Below, in pieces: positions 36,189-45,516 of a stretch of DNA of 64,000 nucleotides. A program made the translations under genes and the position numbers. The notes below the pieces were generated by a model. It searched no databases. It was not told the origin of the DNA and saw nothing but the letters and a program-made list of their open reading frames with translations. Source of the DNA: CAYNFR01 sp964396595 (lineage in GTDB: Bacteria; Bacteroidota; Bacteroidia; Chitinophagales; Saprospiraceae); contig CAYNFR010000016.1 of the NCBI GenBank assembly GCA_964396595.1, positions 4,871-68,870 of the forward strand. Direction: 5' to 3'. Each line of letters opens with the position of its first letter. Positions within the stretch are counted from its first letter, which is position 1.

Positions 36189-37010
36189 TTATTCGCCTAT
36201 ATCGCCTAGTTCAACGCCTTCAGAGTAAGCCATCTGGACTTTATTCTTGTGAAATGCGTTTTTAATAGCTTGATTGAGTTCATAAGTTGCCGGCCAGAAA
36301 TCATCGGGTAATACGAATGGTTTTACCCCTACAGTGATGTAGTGGGTGTCATATTCTTCGATACCTATCTCCGGCTCCGGTGTCCGAAGAACGCGGGGGT
36401 TTTCCGCGACGACTGTTTCGAGAATAGATTTAACTTTTGGAAAGCTCTCCGCATAGGGTATGCCCACGCGTAATTCTAAACGTGTCATGCCTTTCTTCGA
36501 AAAATTCGTGACAATGTTCTCTGTGATTTGGCCATTGGGGATGATGAGTGATTTTAGTCCCGGTGTAACCATGATGGTATTGAATATCTGTATTTCTTCC
36601 ACGCGGCCAAATTTATCTTCCACCTCTATCCAGTCTCCTACTTGGTAGGGCTTGAAAAGAAGAATAATGATGCCTGAGGCAAAATTTCCCAATCCCCCTT
36701 GCAATGCCAGCCCGACTGCAAATCCCGCAGCAGCCAGAATACCTACGATCGCGGTGAGGTCAAATCCCAATATTCCAGCAGCAATCAGTATGATCAACAG
36801 TTTGAGTAAATTAGAAACAAGAGAGGTCATGAATGACTGAACACCTCCGGAGATGTTAGACTTGGTCAAGCTGATTTCGACCAGTCGCGTTAACTTGTTA
36901 GCGAGCCAGAAGCCCACCACTATGGTAATGATGGCCATTGCCATACCAGGTGCAAATGAAATTATTGCGTCAATTGCTGACTTAAAGTAATGCTGAATAT
37001 TAATTTCCAT
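36189..37010 (-). CDS. MscS-type mechanosensitive channel
   Basis: A 273-residue small-conductance mechanosensitive channel protecting the inner membrane from osmotic downshock. Three transmembrane helices are visible (about 15-37, 60-82, 84-112). The pore-lining TM3 has the Ala/Gly pattern AAAGFAVGLALQGGLGNFASG. The cytoplasmic beta domain begins IILLFKPYQVGDWIEV and ends with the alpha/beta C-terminal domain. The length is close to E. coli MscS (286). It starts directly after the stop of the upstream secreted-protein gene (no spacer), so the two are cotranscribed. Confidence 0.94.
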   Translation of the reverse strand: MEINIQHYFKSAIDAIISFAPGMAMAIITIVVGFWLANKLTRLVEISLTKSNISGGVQSFMTSLVSNLLKLLIILIAAGILGFDLTAIVGILAAAGFAVGLALQGGLGNFASGIIILLFKPYQVGDWIEVEDKFGRVEEIQIFNTIMVTPGLKSLIIPNGQITENIVTNFSKKGMTRLELRVGIPYAESFPKVKSILETVVAENPRVLRTPEPEIGIEEYDTHYITVGVKPFVLPDDFWPATYELNQAIKNAFHKNKVQMAYSEGVELGDIGE

Positions 37011-37694
37011 TTATTCGAGTTTGCGGTAAAACCATTTTATGTTAGAAGGAATAGATTTAACTGCTTCTATCCGTTGTGAACGTGGAATGCTGAAATCTTC
37101 TCTTGAAGTGAAGATTTCCGAGAGACTTGTTTTCAGAATATTCCATCCTTCTGTCAGTACAAGATTGTAAAAGTGTGATTCACGGATCGGTGGAGAAGTA
37201 TCGTGTTCAATAACACATTTGCCGGTAAGGCTAGTGGGCTTATTGACATAAAGGAAACTTAGAAAACTTCCATCGGTCAATGATGTGTAGTACAATTCAT
37301 CGATCCAGTCTTTTAACTTCTCGTGTGTCACCCCATATACTACGCCTCTGATGGTTTTATTCTGATAGATAAACAGATTCTTCACGGTAAGTGCTTCCGC
37401 GCTAGGGTCGCTCAATATGAGACTATTCTGATCACACTCTATTAACAAGGTCTCCGGAATATCGGAGTACCACAGTGATTTATTCTGAATCTCGAGATTC
37501 TCCAGGCTGGTGAAGTTTAGTTGAAAGTATCCGTCTTCTTTTATCGCGCCGAGGATAATGGGTCTGTCAAGGCCAAAGGGAAATGCAGCGATCTCTGCGA
37601 CTCCTAGATCGTATTTTTGAATTTTACCATTATGTTGACTATTCAATGTGATGATCCACAGCAATAGTGTCATTAATAAAGCTCCCCTTCGCAT
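37011..37694 (-). CDS. Exported protein of unknown function
   Basis: A 227-residue protein with signal peptide MRRGALLMTLLLWIITLNSQ and no membrane segment after it. The mature part is mixed alpha/beta with segments such as LFIYQNKTIRGVVYGVTHEK. No family recognised. It ends exactly where mscS begins, so the two form a two-gene operon; a periplasmic role in envelope stress is only suggested by this. A near-match promoter (TATCTTCG) lies about 35 bases upstream of its ATG. Confidence 0.68.
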   Translation of the reverse strand: MRRGALLMTLLLWIITLNSQHNGKIQKYDLGVAEIAAFPFGLDRPIILGAIKEDGYFQLNFTSLENLEIQNKSLWYSDIPETLLIECDQNSLILSDPSAEALTVKNLFIYQNKTIRGVVYGVTHEKLKDWIDELYYTSLTDGSFLSFLYVNKPTSLTGKCVIEHDTSPPIRESHFYNLVLTEGWNILKTSLSEIFTSREDFSIPRSQRIEAVKSIPSNIKWFYRKLE

Positions 37695-37896
37695 GCTTGT
37701 TTAAAATACCTGGCCGCGAAGATAAGCGAGAACTCACTATTCCTCATGTCCTGAAATGTTAAGATTGCAATGGGTGGTTTATCTTTAATTGCCTTTGAAA
37801 ATCTTTAAAAGAAAAGTCTATAGTGTAAAATTTTATTTTAGCTGCATCAATTTAAACAATGTTTAAAACTAATTCACACAGCTATTCTACACCACC

Positions 37897-38481
37897 TCAG
37901 CCTGTCAATCTAGACAAAGCACTTTTTATCAGGGTTTCAATAGTCTGATCGGAAGTGGGTTTCAGATCTTCAAGTACTTTTTGGATACGTGCTTTTTGGA
38001 AGCCCAGTGCGATGAGCGCGTTAGTGGCTTCATCGATATTGGTATAACCGGGGCTAGTGGGAGAGGTATCGACGGGATCAAGTCCATAAACTTTGTCTTT
38101 TAAGTCTAGAATAATTCGCTTGGCCGTCTTCGGCCCGATACCTCTGACCTTCTTGAATGCACCATCGTTGTCCATTAAGATGGCGTTTTTTAATTCTCGT
38201 ATGGACATGGAGGAAAGGACAATACGCGCCGTATTGGGGCCTACACCTGATACGGAGACCAAGAGCAAGAAGAGGTTTTTTTCTTCTTCTGTGCTGAAGC
38301 CCCACAAGGTCAAGGCATCCTCTGTTACATGAAGGTGAGTATATAATAATGCGGAATCTGCCTTCTCAATCTGTGAAAAAGTCTGAAGCGTGATATTGAT
38401 CATATACCCTACGCCATTGACATCTAGATATACATGTGTGGCGGTTTTTGTTGCAAGTCGTCCAGATAAGTAAGCGTACAT
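37897..38481 (-). CDS. ruvA: Holliday junction branch migration protein RuvA
   Basis: RuvA binds four-way junctions and loads the RuvB motor in recombination repair. The 194 residues show the N-terminal OB domain (MYAYLSGRLATKTATHVYLD), two helix-hairpin-helix motifs (LLLLVSVSGVGPNTARIVL and KVRGIGPKTAKRIILDLKD, about 70-130), and the C-terminal RuvB-binding three-helix domain after a Pro/Ser-rich linker (DTSPTSPGY). Full length and normal. ruvB and ruvC are not adjacent. It is divergent from purD. Confidence 0.95.
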   Translation of the reverse strand: MYAYLSGRLATKTATHVYLDVNGVGYMINITLQTFSQIEKADSALLYTHLHVTEDALTLWGFSTEEEKNLFLLLVSVSGVGPNTARIVLSSMSIRELKNAILMDNDGAFKKVRGIGPKTAKRIILDLKDKVYGLDPVDTSPTSPGYTNIDEATNALIALGFQKARIQKVLEDLKPTSDQTIETLIKSALSRLTG

Positions 38482-38498
38482 ATTTCCATTTGAAGCAC

Positions 38499-38506
38499 CA
38501 AAAGTA
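38499..38506 (-). promoter_or_regulatory. Bacteroidota -7 promoter element for ruvA
   Basis: TACTTTTG on the minus strand matches TAnnTTTG, 18 bases before the ruvA ATG, giving a very short leader. Confidence 0.55.
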
Positions 38507-38626
38507 CATATCTGTTACCATAGTACCGATGTAACGGTCAATCAGCAATGATTTGTTAAGTGTAATCAAGGGACATATAATAATGCGTATTATCACAGCG
38601 ATGAAAATTCGGTTCTAAAAATGTGA

Positions 38627-38634
38627 TACCTTCG
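38627..38634 (+). promoter_or_regulatory. Probable -7 promoter element for purD
   Basis: TACCTTCG resembles TAnnTTTG with C for T, 25 bases upstream of the purD start. Weaker than the other sites. Confidence 0.35.
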
Positions 38635-38658
38635 CCGCTTTAATTTACCTGCCGCAGA

Positions 38659-39921
38659 ATGAATATTCTTCTACTCGGAAATGGAGGCCGTGAACATGCA
38701 CTGGCGTGGAAGCTATCACAAAGCCCCTTATGTACAACTCTTTATATCGCACCGGGAAATGCCGGCACTGCTTTGCTCGGTCGGCAGGTAGATATTGAAG
38801 TCACGGATTTTGAAGCATTAAAAACATTCATTATCACTGAGGCAATTGAGATGCTAGTGGTAGGGCCCGAGAAACCATTGGTAGATGGTATAGAGGATTA
38901 CTTCCGTGATCAATTGCCCGAACTCAAAGTTGTCGGTCCTTCTCAAGAAGGCGCTCAGATGGAGGGCAGTAAATCATATGCCAAGAGCTTTATGAAAGAG
39001 TATGGCATACCCACCGCAGCCTATATTGAAGTTAGTGCTGATAATCTAGACGAAGGTATCGCCCATATTTCATTGACAGACGGCCCGTATGTGCTAAAGG
39101 CAGATGGCCTTGCAGGCGGTAAGGGGGTGCTTATCATCGCAGATCGACAGGAGGCGATAGATGAGTTAAAGAATATGCTAGACGGGAAATTTGGCGTAGC
39201 AAGTCTGACTGTCGTTATAGAGGCATTCCTTAAGGGAATCGAGTTTTCGGTATTTGTGCTCACAGATGGTCAATCCTATCAAATACTGCCCGTAGCCAAA
39301 GACTACAAACGGATAGGGGAAGGGGATACCGGTCTCAACACAGGAGGTATGGGCGCCATTTCTCCTGTGACATTTGTCGATCATGAAATGATGAATAAGG
39401 TCGAAGAGCGCATTATAAGGCCTACGATCGCAGGATTGGCACACCGTGATATACGCTATGTGGGATTTATATTTTTGGGATTGATAGAAGTGAATGGAGA
39501 ACCCTTTGTAATAGAATACAACTGCAGAATGGGCGACCCGGAGACACAAGTGGTCATCCCGCGGCTGAGGAATGATTTGGTGAGTTTGTTATTGTCGCTC
39601 TATGACGGCAGCTTAAGTAAACAGCACATCCAAGAAGATGAACGTAGTGCCGCCACCGTCGTAATGGTATCCGGTGGGTATCCGGGGTCATTTGAAAAAG
39701 CTAAGCCGATTATATTGGCAGATGGTAAGGGTGCTATCGTATTCCATTCAGGAACGACACATAATGACGAAGGCGAACTAGTTACGAATGGAGGTCGAGT
39801 ATTGGCATTGACATCGTATGGAGAGAATCATTCAGAGGCGGTCGCCTCTTCATTGGCGCTAGCCGAGAGGATAGACTTTGAAGGCAAATACTTCAGGAGA
39901 GATATTGGATTTGATCTTTAA
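38659..39921 (+). CDS. purD: Phosphoribosylamine-glycine ligase
   Basis: PurD (GAR synthetase) joins glycine to phosphoribosylamine using ATP in step two of purine synthesis. The 420 residues are full length. N domain: MNILLLGNGGREHALAWKL. ATP-grasp: VLKADGLAGGKGVLI and NCRMGDPETQVVIPRL, the latter a strong family signature; the C-terminal domain follows. Nothing is unusual. No other pur gene adjoins, as is common in Bacteroidota where pur genes are scattered. Confidence 0.97.
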   Translation: MNILLLGNGGREHALAWKLSQSPLCTTLYIAPGNAGTALLGRQVDIEVTDFEALKTFIITEAIEMLVVGPEKPLVDGIEDYFRDQLPELKVVGPSQEGAQMEGSKSYAKSFMKEYGIPTAAYIEVSADNLDEGIAHISLTDGPYVLKADGLAGGKGVLIIADRQEAIDELKNMLDGKFGVASLTVVIEAFLKGIEFSVFVLTDGQSYQILPVAKDYKRIGEGDTGLNTGGMGAISPVTFVDHEMMNKVEERIIRPTIAGLAHRDIRYVGFIFLGLIEVNGEPFVIEYNCRMGDPETQVVIPRLRNDLVSLLLSLYDGSLSKQHIQEDERSAATVVMVSGGYPGSFEKAKPIILADGKGAIVFHSGTTHNDEGELVTNGGRVLALTSYGENHSEAVASSLALAERIDFEGKYFRRDIGFDL

Positions 39922-39949
39922 GCCTTTTGACATACCGAACATAAACACT

Positions 39950-40036
39950 ATGGCGTTAAATGACATACTGAAACTTTTAGGCCATCACACACGTAATACG
40001 TTCGAAAAAGTGCATTTTTTTTTGATAAGATTCTGA
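39950..40036 (+). CDS. Possible 28-codon upstream ORF coupled to the PPIase gene
   Basis: ATG at 39950 opens a frame reading MALNDILKLLGHHTRNTFEK and eight more residues, ending in TGA at 40034-40036, one base before the ATG at 40038. It is too short to judge coding potential, but the stop/start spacing would suit translational coupling or a regulatory leader peptide. Chance is a real alternative. Confidence 0.25.
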   Translation: MALNDILKLLGHHTRNTFEKVHFFLIRF

Positions 40037-40037
40037 A

Positions 40038-41990
40038 ATGAGAAAAACCATTGTCTTTTTGCTATTGGTGGCTGCCGGACATATCGCAGGTCAGTCTGAA
40101 GACTATATCGCAAAAGTGAATAACAAACCGATTACACTCACGGAGTTCAGGTATATATACGAAAAAAATAATCGTGAAAAAGCGGATTTCAGCAAGGAGA
40201 GCCTTGAGGAGTATCTCAATCTATATATCAATTTTAAACTCAAGGTCGAAAAAGCGCGTGAGTTAAAATATCACGAGCGGAGTTCATATCAGGAAGAATT
40301 GGCTGGATATAGAAAGCAGCTGGCAGACTCATATCTGATTGATAAAGAGGTGATCGAACACCTCACTGAGCAGGCATATATACGCAAACAGAGCGATGTA
40401 GGCCTGCGGCATATATTAATCCAAGTATCACCCAGAGCCTCAGAGGCGGACAAGGCGGAAGCCCTTAAAAAGATTAGGATTGTTCAGGAAGAAATCGCTG
40501 CGGGCATGAGTTTTGAAACTGCCGCCAGAGAATATTCTGATGATAAAAATAGTGCGGCATTGGGCGGAAACATTGGATATATCACGGCTACATTACCTGA
40601 TGGATATATCGCCCTGGAAGATGCCGCATACACCATGAATATAGGTGCTATCTCTGAGCCGATTCTGACTGATATGGGCTATCATCTGCTCAAGCTGGTC
40701 GATGTGAGACCTGCCCGCGGAACCGTCGAAGCGGCGCACATATTGATACGCAAGAAACTAGGAGGTGTCAATGTGCCCAATGTCAAAGAAAGAATCATGT
40801 CTATCCACAAAAATATTGCGAGCGGCAATCAGATCTTTGAAGATGCGGTGGTGCAGTTTTCAGAAGATATGCAGACCAAGAACACAGATGGGGTGCTGGG
40901 CTTCTTCGGAATAGGGCAATATGAACCTTCATTTGAAGATGCAGCATTCGGTATCAAGACAGATGGGCATATCAGTGAGCCAGTAGAGACATCGGTGGGC
41001 TGGCACATTATTAAGCGCATCAGCCATCGACCTCCTGCCGACCGTGTGACCATTAGGCAACAGATTAAAGGTAATGATCTGAGCCTTCGGTTTCAGATAC
41101 AAAAACAAAAAGTGTTGCAGCGTATCAAACAAGAAGCGGGTTACAAGGAAATTCCCGAGGCTATCGCCCAATTAACAGAAATCGTGGACGACGGCATATT
41201 TGAGTATGATTGGCAAGTGCAGGAGATACCTGATGTTAAAGCCGTGATATTGGACAGGACGTCCTACACATTAAAGGATATAATAGAATATGCCAAAACG
41301 CTCACCCGAATGCGCATAAGAGCTAAAGGCCAATTATCCAAAGAGGAGATGGTAGATCAAATCCTTATTGCCTACGGCAATGATCTTGCCTTAAAATATG
41401 CTGATAGCCAGCTAGAAGCAAGGTATCCGGAATTCAGAAATTTGATGCGTGAATACGAGGAAGGGATTTTACTGTTTGAGGTGACATCTGAGTTTGTCTG
41501 GAATCAAGCCACCATAGATACTGTCGGATTAAAGAAGTTTTTTGAGAAGAATAGAGATAAATACCAATGGCAGAGAAGGGCTAAATTGACCAGCTACTCG
41601 ATTCGATCACTCGATCCTGATCTTGTAACATCTGTTTTTAAAATGGCAAGGAATAGCACTCCTGAAGAGGTTAAGGCGGCATTTAATCAAGAAACTAATG
41701 TAGTATTGACGGAGACAGAAATATACGAGGACGGCAGCGAATATCTGAAGGGAATAGAATGGAAGGTGGATGTTACACAAGCACCTATATTCAACAATGC
41801 GCTGAAGGTATCGACCTTTAAGAAAATCGAAGAGATTTACCCTCCGGCACGAAAAGAATTTAGAGAAGCGAAGGGCTTTATCATCAGTGACTATCAAGAG
41901 AGTCTAGACAAGGCATGGATACAATCTCTTCGCAGCCAATACAAAACGGAAATCAATCGGAAAGCGCTCAGAGCAATTACTAAAAATTAA
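40038..41990 (+). CDS. Periplasmic PpiC/SurA-type peptidyl-prolyl isomerase (two rotamase domains)
   Basis: A 650-residue exported folding factor with signal peptide MRKTIVFLLLVAAGHIAGQ. A SurA-like N-terminal helical domain covers about 20-115. Two parvulin domains follow: VGLRHILIQVSPRASEADKA... (about 118-220) and VEAAHILIRKKLGGVNVPN... (about 225-330), each with the FxxxA...S.D...GG.(L/I)G pattern. The last 300 residues are helical with no known fold. It likely escorts outer-membrane proteins or type IX cargo in the periplasm. It is first of three consecutive SurA-like genes (gap 12, then 6 bases), a clear operon. Confidence 0.9.
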   Translation: MRKTIVFLLLVAAGHIAGQSEDYIAKVNNKPITLTEFRYIYEKNNREKADFSKESLEEYLNLYINFKLKVEKARELKYHERSSYQEELAGYRKQLADSYLIDKEVIEHLTEQAYIRKQSDVGLRHILIQVSPRASEADKAEALKKIRIVQEEIAAGMSFETAAREYSDDKNSAALGGNIGYITATLPDGYIALEDAAYTMNIGAISEPILTDMGYHLLKLVDVRPARGTVEAAHILIRKKLGGVNVPNVKERIMSIHKNIASGNQIFEDAVVQFSEDMQTKNTDGVLGFFGIGQYEPSFEDAAFGIKTDGHISEPVETSVGWHIIKRISHRPPADRVTIRQQIKGNDLSLRFQIQKQKVLQRIKQEAGYKEIPEAIAQLTEIVDDGIFEYDWQVQEIPDVKAVILDRTSYTLKDIIEYAKTLTRMRIRAKGQLSKEEMVDQILIAYGNDLALKYADSQLEARYPEFRNLMREYEEGILLFEVTSEFVWNQATIDTVGLKKFFEKNRDKYQWQRRAKLTSYSIRSLDPDLVTSVFKMARNSTPEEVKAAFNQETNVVLTETEIYEDGSEYLKGIEWKVDVTQAPIFNNALKVSTFKKIEEIYPPARKEFREAKGFIISDYQESLDKAWIQSLRSQYKTEINRKALRAITKN

Positions 41991-42002
41991 GATGGACTTG
42001 TC

Positions 42003-42863
42003 TTGAGTAAGCCTGCTAAGTGCCGATATATCCAGAATGTCATGATAATGGTCTTGTCATTGACAGTAATCAGCGCATGTAGTGATAAGTCGGCTAGCGA
42101 GCCCGAGAAGAACATCATCGTACAGATAGATAACCGAACCTTGTCTGCCGACAAAATACGTTCGATGATCCATCCTGCGGCCAGCGAAATAGATAGCGCA
42201 GCTATTACAAATACCTATGTAGACAATTGGATCAGAGACCAATTAATGATGCGCGTAGCAGCAGATCGATATGTAAGTGATCCCAATATCGAGTCCTTAG
42301 TGCAAGAATATAGAGAGAATCTACTCAAGTTTAAACTGGAAGAAGCCATATTGGCGGATAGATATGATTCGACGATTACCCAGAACGAATTATTTGCATA
42401 CTACAGCGAAAACAAGCGCCAATTCGTGCTTAATAAGCCGATTTATAGAGTATTATTGATAAAGTTGTCATCCGATAGCCCGGATATCGATGCGCTTAAT
42501 AAACTGTGGAAACAGAAAGACTACAATCAAGTTTTTACAATTACCGAAAACCTGACAAATGTCTTCCTGATGGATACGACGCAGTGGTTAAGCTCGGATC
42601 AGCTCCTGGTTTTTGGGGAAGGCTTGATTCCTTCATTCGTGGAGAAGATGCCATCATTGTATGAAAAAGAGGGTGGAGGTATTAAATTATTTCTTAAAAT
42701 CTATGATAAGCTGGACAAAGGCGAATCTGCACCGTTAACATATGTAGAAGAAGAAGTAGCTTTGATGATTCTTCACAATAGGAAGACCAAGATCCTTAGA
42801 GATTTCAAGGAAGAACTATACAATAGTGCGTTAAGAAATAATGAAATTAGACTATTTAATTAA
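42003..42863 (+). CDS. SurA-N-like lipoprotein lacking a parvulin domain
   Basis: A 286-residue lipoprotein: signal ending LTVISAC with Cys26, using the TTG at 42003. An internal ATG at 42042 would leave a signal without its basic n-region. The remainder looks like the helical chaperone part of SurA (DNRTLSADKIRSM..., DNWIRDQLMMRVAADRYV, RENLLKFKLEEAIL) but shows no recognisable rotamase domain. Sitting between two SurA-type isomerases with 12 and 6 base gaps, it is probably a membrane-anchored partner of them. Function inferred from context only. Confidence 0.75.
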   Translation: MSKPAKCRYIQNVMIMVLSLTVISACSDKSASEPEKNIIVQIDNRTLSADKIRSMIHPAASEIDSAAITNTYVDNWIRDQLMMRVAADRYVSDPNIESLVQEYRENLLKFKLEEAILADRYDSTITQNELFAYYSENKRQFVLNKPIYRVLLIKLSSDSPDIDALNKLWKQKDYNQVFTITENLTNVFLMDTTQWLSSDQLLVFGEGLIPSFVEKMPSLYEKEGGGIKLFLKIYDKLDKGESAPLTYVEEEVALMILHNRKTKILRDFKEELYNSALRNNEIRLFN

Positions 42864-42869
42864 TCAATC

Positions 42870-44228
42870 ATGAGACTAAGTATCTGCAGTATATTATGTG
42901 TTATATCGCTTCATGTATCTGCTCAGGGAGGGCAAATATTAGATCAAGTGATAGCAAGAGTGGGTCGCGAATATATCTTGTACTCAGATATCCAAGAGCT
43001 GTATGTATATTCTAAATCGCGTAATCCTGATTATGCTCCTGAAATGCAATGCGATATAATTGACCAACTTATTAGCAAAAAATTACTTCTCGATCAGGCG
43101 AGACTTGACAGTATAATCATAGCAGATATAGAAGTGGAAGTGGAACTGGATCGACGTATAGAAATGATTCTAAGACAAATGGGAGGAGACGAAAATATGT
43201 TTATAGAGGTTTATGGAAAGAGCATTCAAGAGCAGAAAGAAGAAACAAGAGAGCCGACCAAAGAGCAGATGATAGAGCAACGTGTCCAAGGATCTTTATT
43301 ACGAAATGTAGAAATCACGCCTAATGAAGTAGTTGCTTTTTTTAATGAGATACCTACAGACAGCCTTCCCTATCTCAATGCGGAGGTAGAAGTGGGCGAG
43401 ATCAGCATGAAAACCATTATCAGTGAAGAAGCGAAGCAGAATGCAAAGGAAAAGCTTGAAAGTATTCGACTGCGCGTAATAGAGGGTGGGGAGAGTTTTG
43501 CTGAATTAGCGTCGATATTTTCGGATGACCCGGGTAGCGCAAGAACAGGAGGTGATCTCGGCTGGGCACGAAGAGGAAGCTATGTGCCGGAGTTTGAAGC
43601 GATGGCGTTCAGTCTTGACATTGGAGAATACTCTGAAGTGGTGGAAACAGAATTTGGATATCATTTCATGCAGCTGATAGAGCGTCGCGGTAATGCCATA
43701 CATCTCCGACATGTACTGGTCCGACCTGAGGTTACACAAGCAGACTATGACCGCACGAGAGATTCTTTGAATAAAGTGCGCGATCTTTTGATGGCAGATA
43801 GTATTGATTTTGAGCTGGCGGTGAGGAGATATTCTGACGACAAGACACAGAGTTATAATAATGTGGGTAGGATGATCAATCCTGATTCTGGTGACTCTTT
43901 TTGGGAAACAGCTCAGCTGCCGTATCAGATATATTTTGCTATCGAGCCACTGGATATAGGCGGCTATTCTGAAGTCCTAGAGGTAGAAGAGCGGGGAGAA
44001 AAGGTGTACAAACTTATTCAGCTACAATCACGTAGCAAGCCGCATCTTGCGAGTCTGACGACAGATTTTTCCAGAATCAAAGAATTTGCCAAAGAAAGCA
44101 AGCGATATAAGTTGTTTAACGAATGGATGGATCGCAAGGTCAAGAATACATTTATCGAGATCATGGAAGAGTTCAGAGTATGTCCTATTCTGGACAAATA
44201 CTTCGCCAATAAGGATATAAAACCCTAA
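42870..44228 (+). CDS. Periplasmic SurA-like chaperone/PPIase
   Basis: A 452-residue exported protein (signal MRLSICSILCVISLHVSAQ) with classic SurA order: N-terminal chaperone helices (ILDQVIARVGREYILYSDIQ, CDIIDQLISKKLLLDQARLD), then two parvulin domains, EVGEISMKTII...GGDLGWARRGSYVPEFEAMAF (about 172-275) and IHLRHVLVRPEV... (about 278-395). The length matches E. coli SurA (428). The second domain has a less typical GG segment (NNVGRMINPDSGD), so only the first is clearly complete. Third gene of the folding operon, 14 bases before recO. Confidence 0.92.
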   Translation: MRLSICSILCVISLHVSAQGGQILDQVIARVGREYILYSDIQELYVYSKSRNPDYAPEMQCDIIDQLISKKLLLDQARLDSIIIADIEVEVELDRRIEMILRQMGGDENMFIEVYGKSIQEQKEETREPTKEQMIEQRVQGSLLRNVEITPNEVVAFFNEIPTDSLPYLNAEVEVGEISMKTIISEEAKQNAKEKLESIRLRVIEGGESFAELASIFSDDPGSARTGGDLGWARRGSYVPEFEAMAFSLDIGEYSEVVETEFGYHFMQLIERRGNAIHLRHVLVRPEVTQADYDRTRDSLNKVRDLLMADSIDFELAVRRYSDDKTQSYNNVGRMINPDSGDSFWETAQLPYQIYFAIEPLDIGGYSEVLEVEERGEKVYKLIQLQSRSKPHLASLTTDFSRIKEFAKESKRYKLFNEWMDRKVKNTFIEIMEEFRVCPILDKYFANKDIKP

Positions 44229-44241
44229 TTAGTCTAAGCAA

Positions 44242-44964
44242 ATGGCTTCGTTAATCTCTACAGAAGGGGTCATATGCAGAACAGTGAAGTATGGCGATAC
44301 AAGCCTGATACTGGATATTTACTCTCCGGATCTAGGTCTGAGAACCTATATCATCAACGGTGTCCGTAGCCCTCGCGCAAAAAGTACAGCTTCCATACTC
44401 CAAGTGATCAATCTGGTCAGATTTGTGTGTTATGACAATGGAGATTCATCAAAGATCAGTCGTATTAAGGAGATTCAATTGGCACAGATTTTTAAGCGGC
44501 TGACAGTGGATGTAGGGAGATCGGCTGTTGCTATGGTGATGCTGGAAATATCACGTAATATTCTTAGAGTCAGCGATGACAATGAAGCCGTATATCAATA
44601 TATCCGTGATCAATTGCTCAGACTTGATGTAGTAGAGGGTTCTGTCAAGCATATACATATAGAATTTCTGATCGGATTGGCAGAGCGTCTGGGACTGGGG
44701 ATGATGGACACTTATGGAGAAGAGAGGCCATATTTTGACATGACAGAAGGTCGATTTGTGTCTATGCCGGCTGATCTGCGTTATGCCTTCAATCGTGGCG
44801 GTAGTGCACTATTAGCGTCTTATCTGAGAAAAGTGCCCGTATCCGTGTCACGTCAAGAGCGCAAGGAGCTCTTCGATTATCTACTCGATTTTTATCGGTA
44901 TCATATACCGGATTTTGCGGCGCTTAAGACTCTCACCGTGTTATATGCGATATGGGAGGAGTGA
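44242..44964 (+). CDS. recO: DNA repair protein RecO
   Basis: RecO loads RecA onto SSB-coated gapped DNA together with RecR. The 240 residues have the N-terminal OB domain (STEGVICRTVKYGDTSLILDIYS, YIINGVRSPRAKS) and a helical C-terminal part ending YHIPDFAALKTLTVLYAIWEE. Normal length. The zinc-finger Cys residues seen in some RecO proteins are not evident, as in many Bacteroidota. It is 14 bases after the SurA-like gene, so it may share its transcript. Confidence 0.92.
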   Translation: MASLISTEGVICRTVKYGDTSLILDIYSPDLGLRTYIINGVRSPRAKSTASILQVINLVRFVCYDNGDSSKISRIKEIQLAQIFKRLTVDVGRSAVAMVMLEISRNILRVSDDNEAVYQYIRDQLLRLDVVEGSVKHIHIEFLIGLAERLGLGMMDTYGEERPYFDMTEGRFVSMPADLRYAFNRGGSALLASYLRKVPVSVSRQERKELFDYLLDFYRYHIPDFAALKTLTVLYAIWEE

Positions 44965-45063
44965 AGTAGATGGATGGTATAGCTTGTTGACATGTGCTAG
45001 CACGAGACATCTAGTTTCCTTACCGATAAACAATATTCAAGCGGATAATGTCACGGTAAAGGA

Positions 45064-45071
45064 TATTTTTG
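45064..45071 (+). promoter_or_regulatory. Bacteroidota -7 promoter element for the DUF5606 gene
   Basis: TATTTTTG matches TAnnTTTG, 25 bases before the ATG at 45096. Confidence 0.55.
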
Positions 45072-45095
45072 CACCGACTTTAAGAATAGAAGGTT

Positions 45096-45497
45096 ATGAA
45101 TTTAGAAAACATAATGGCCGTAAGTGGTCTGCCTGGCTTGTTTAAGCTAATCACCTCTCGCAATAATGGGATATTGGTGTCAGAGTATGATACGGATAAA
45201 ACAAGGTTTCTGACAATGCGCAAGCATCTGTTTACCCCGCTACAGACAGTGGCAATTTATACAGAGGAGGATACAATAGAACTAAAGGATGTTTTTAAGG
45301 CCATGAAGGCTATTTCTTTAACCGAATCCGTACCTAGCGGAAGTGAGAGCAATACGGCTTTATTCGGTTTTTTTGCGAAGGTGCTGCCGACATACGATCG
45401 TGATCGTGTCAAGATCAGTGATGTCAAAAAAATACTCAAGTGGTATCACTTTCTTAATGAAAGAGGCGTGCTTGACGTGTCGGACGAAGAAGAATAG
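45096..45497 (+). CDS. DUF5606 domain-containing protein
   Basis: A 133-residue cytoplasmic protein of a Bacteroidota-specific family. The conserved start is MNLENIMAVSGLPGLFKLI, followed by SRNNGILVSEYDTDKTRFL, and the middle has PLQTVAIYTEEDTIELKDVF. The C-terminal half (about 100-133) is helical and acidic. Function unknown; the fold suggests binding to nucleic acid or protein but nothing catalytic is visible. It has its own promoter element and is convergent with the haloperoxidase gene. Confidence 0.87.
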   Translation: MNLENIMAVSGLPGLFKLITSRNNGILVSEYDTDKTRFLTMRKHLFTPLQTVAIYTEEDTIELKDVFKAMKAISLTESVPSGSESNTALFGFFAKVLPTYDRDRVKISDVKKILKWYHFLNERGVLDVSDEEE

Positions 45498-45515
45498 CTT
45501 AGCTCCAGGGCTATT
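45493..45515. terminator. Hairpin between convergent DUF5606 and haloperoxidase genes
   Basis: AATAGC / GCTATT, a 6-bp inverted repeat with an 11-base loop, overlaps the end of the DUF5606 gene in the 19-bp convergent gap. Possible bidirectional terminator; no long T-tract. Confidence 0.3.
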
Positions 45516-45516
45516 A

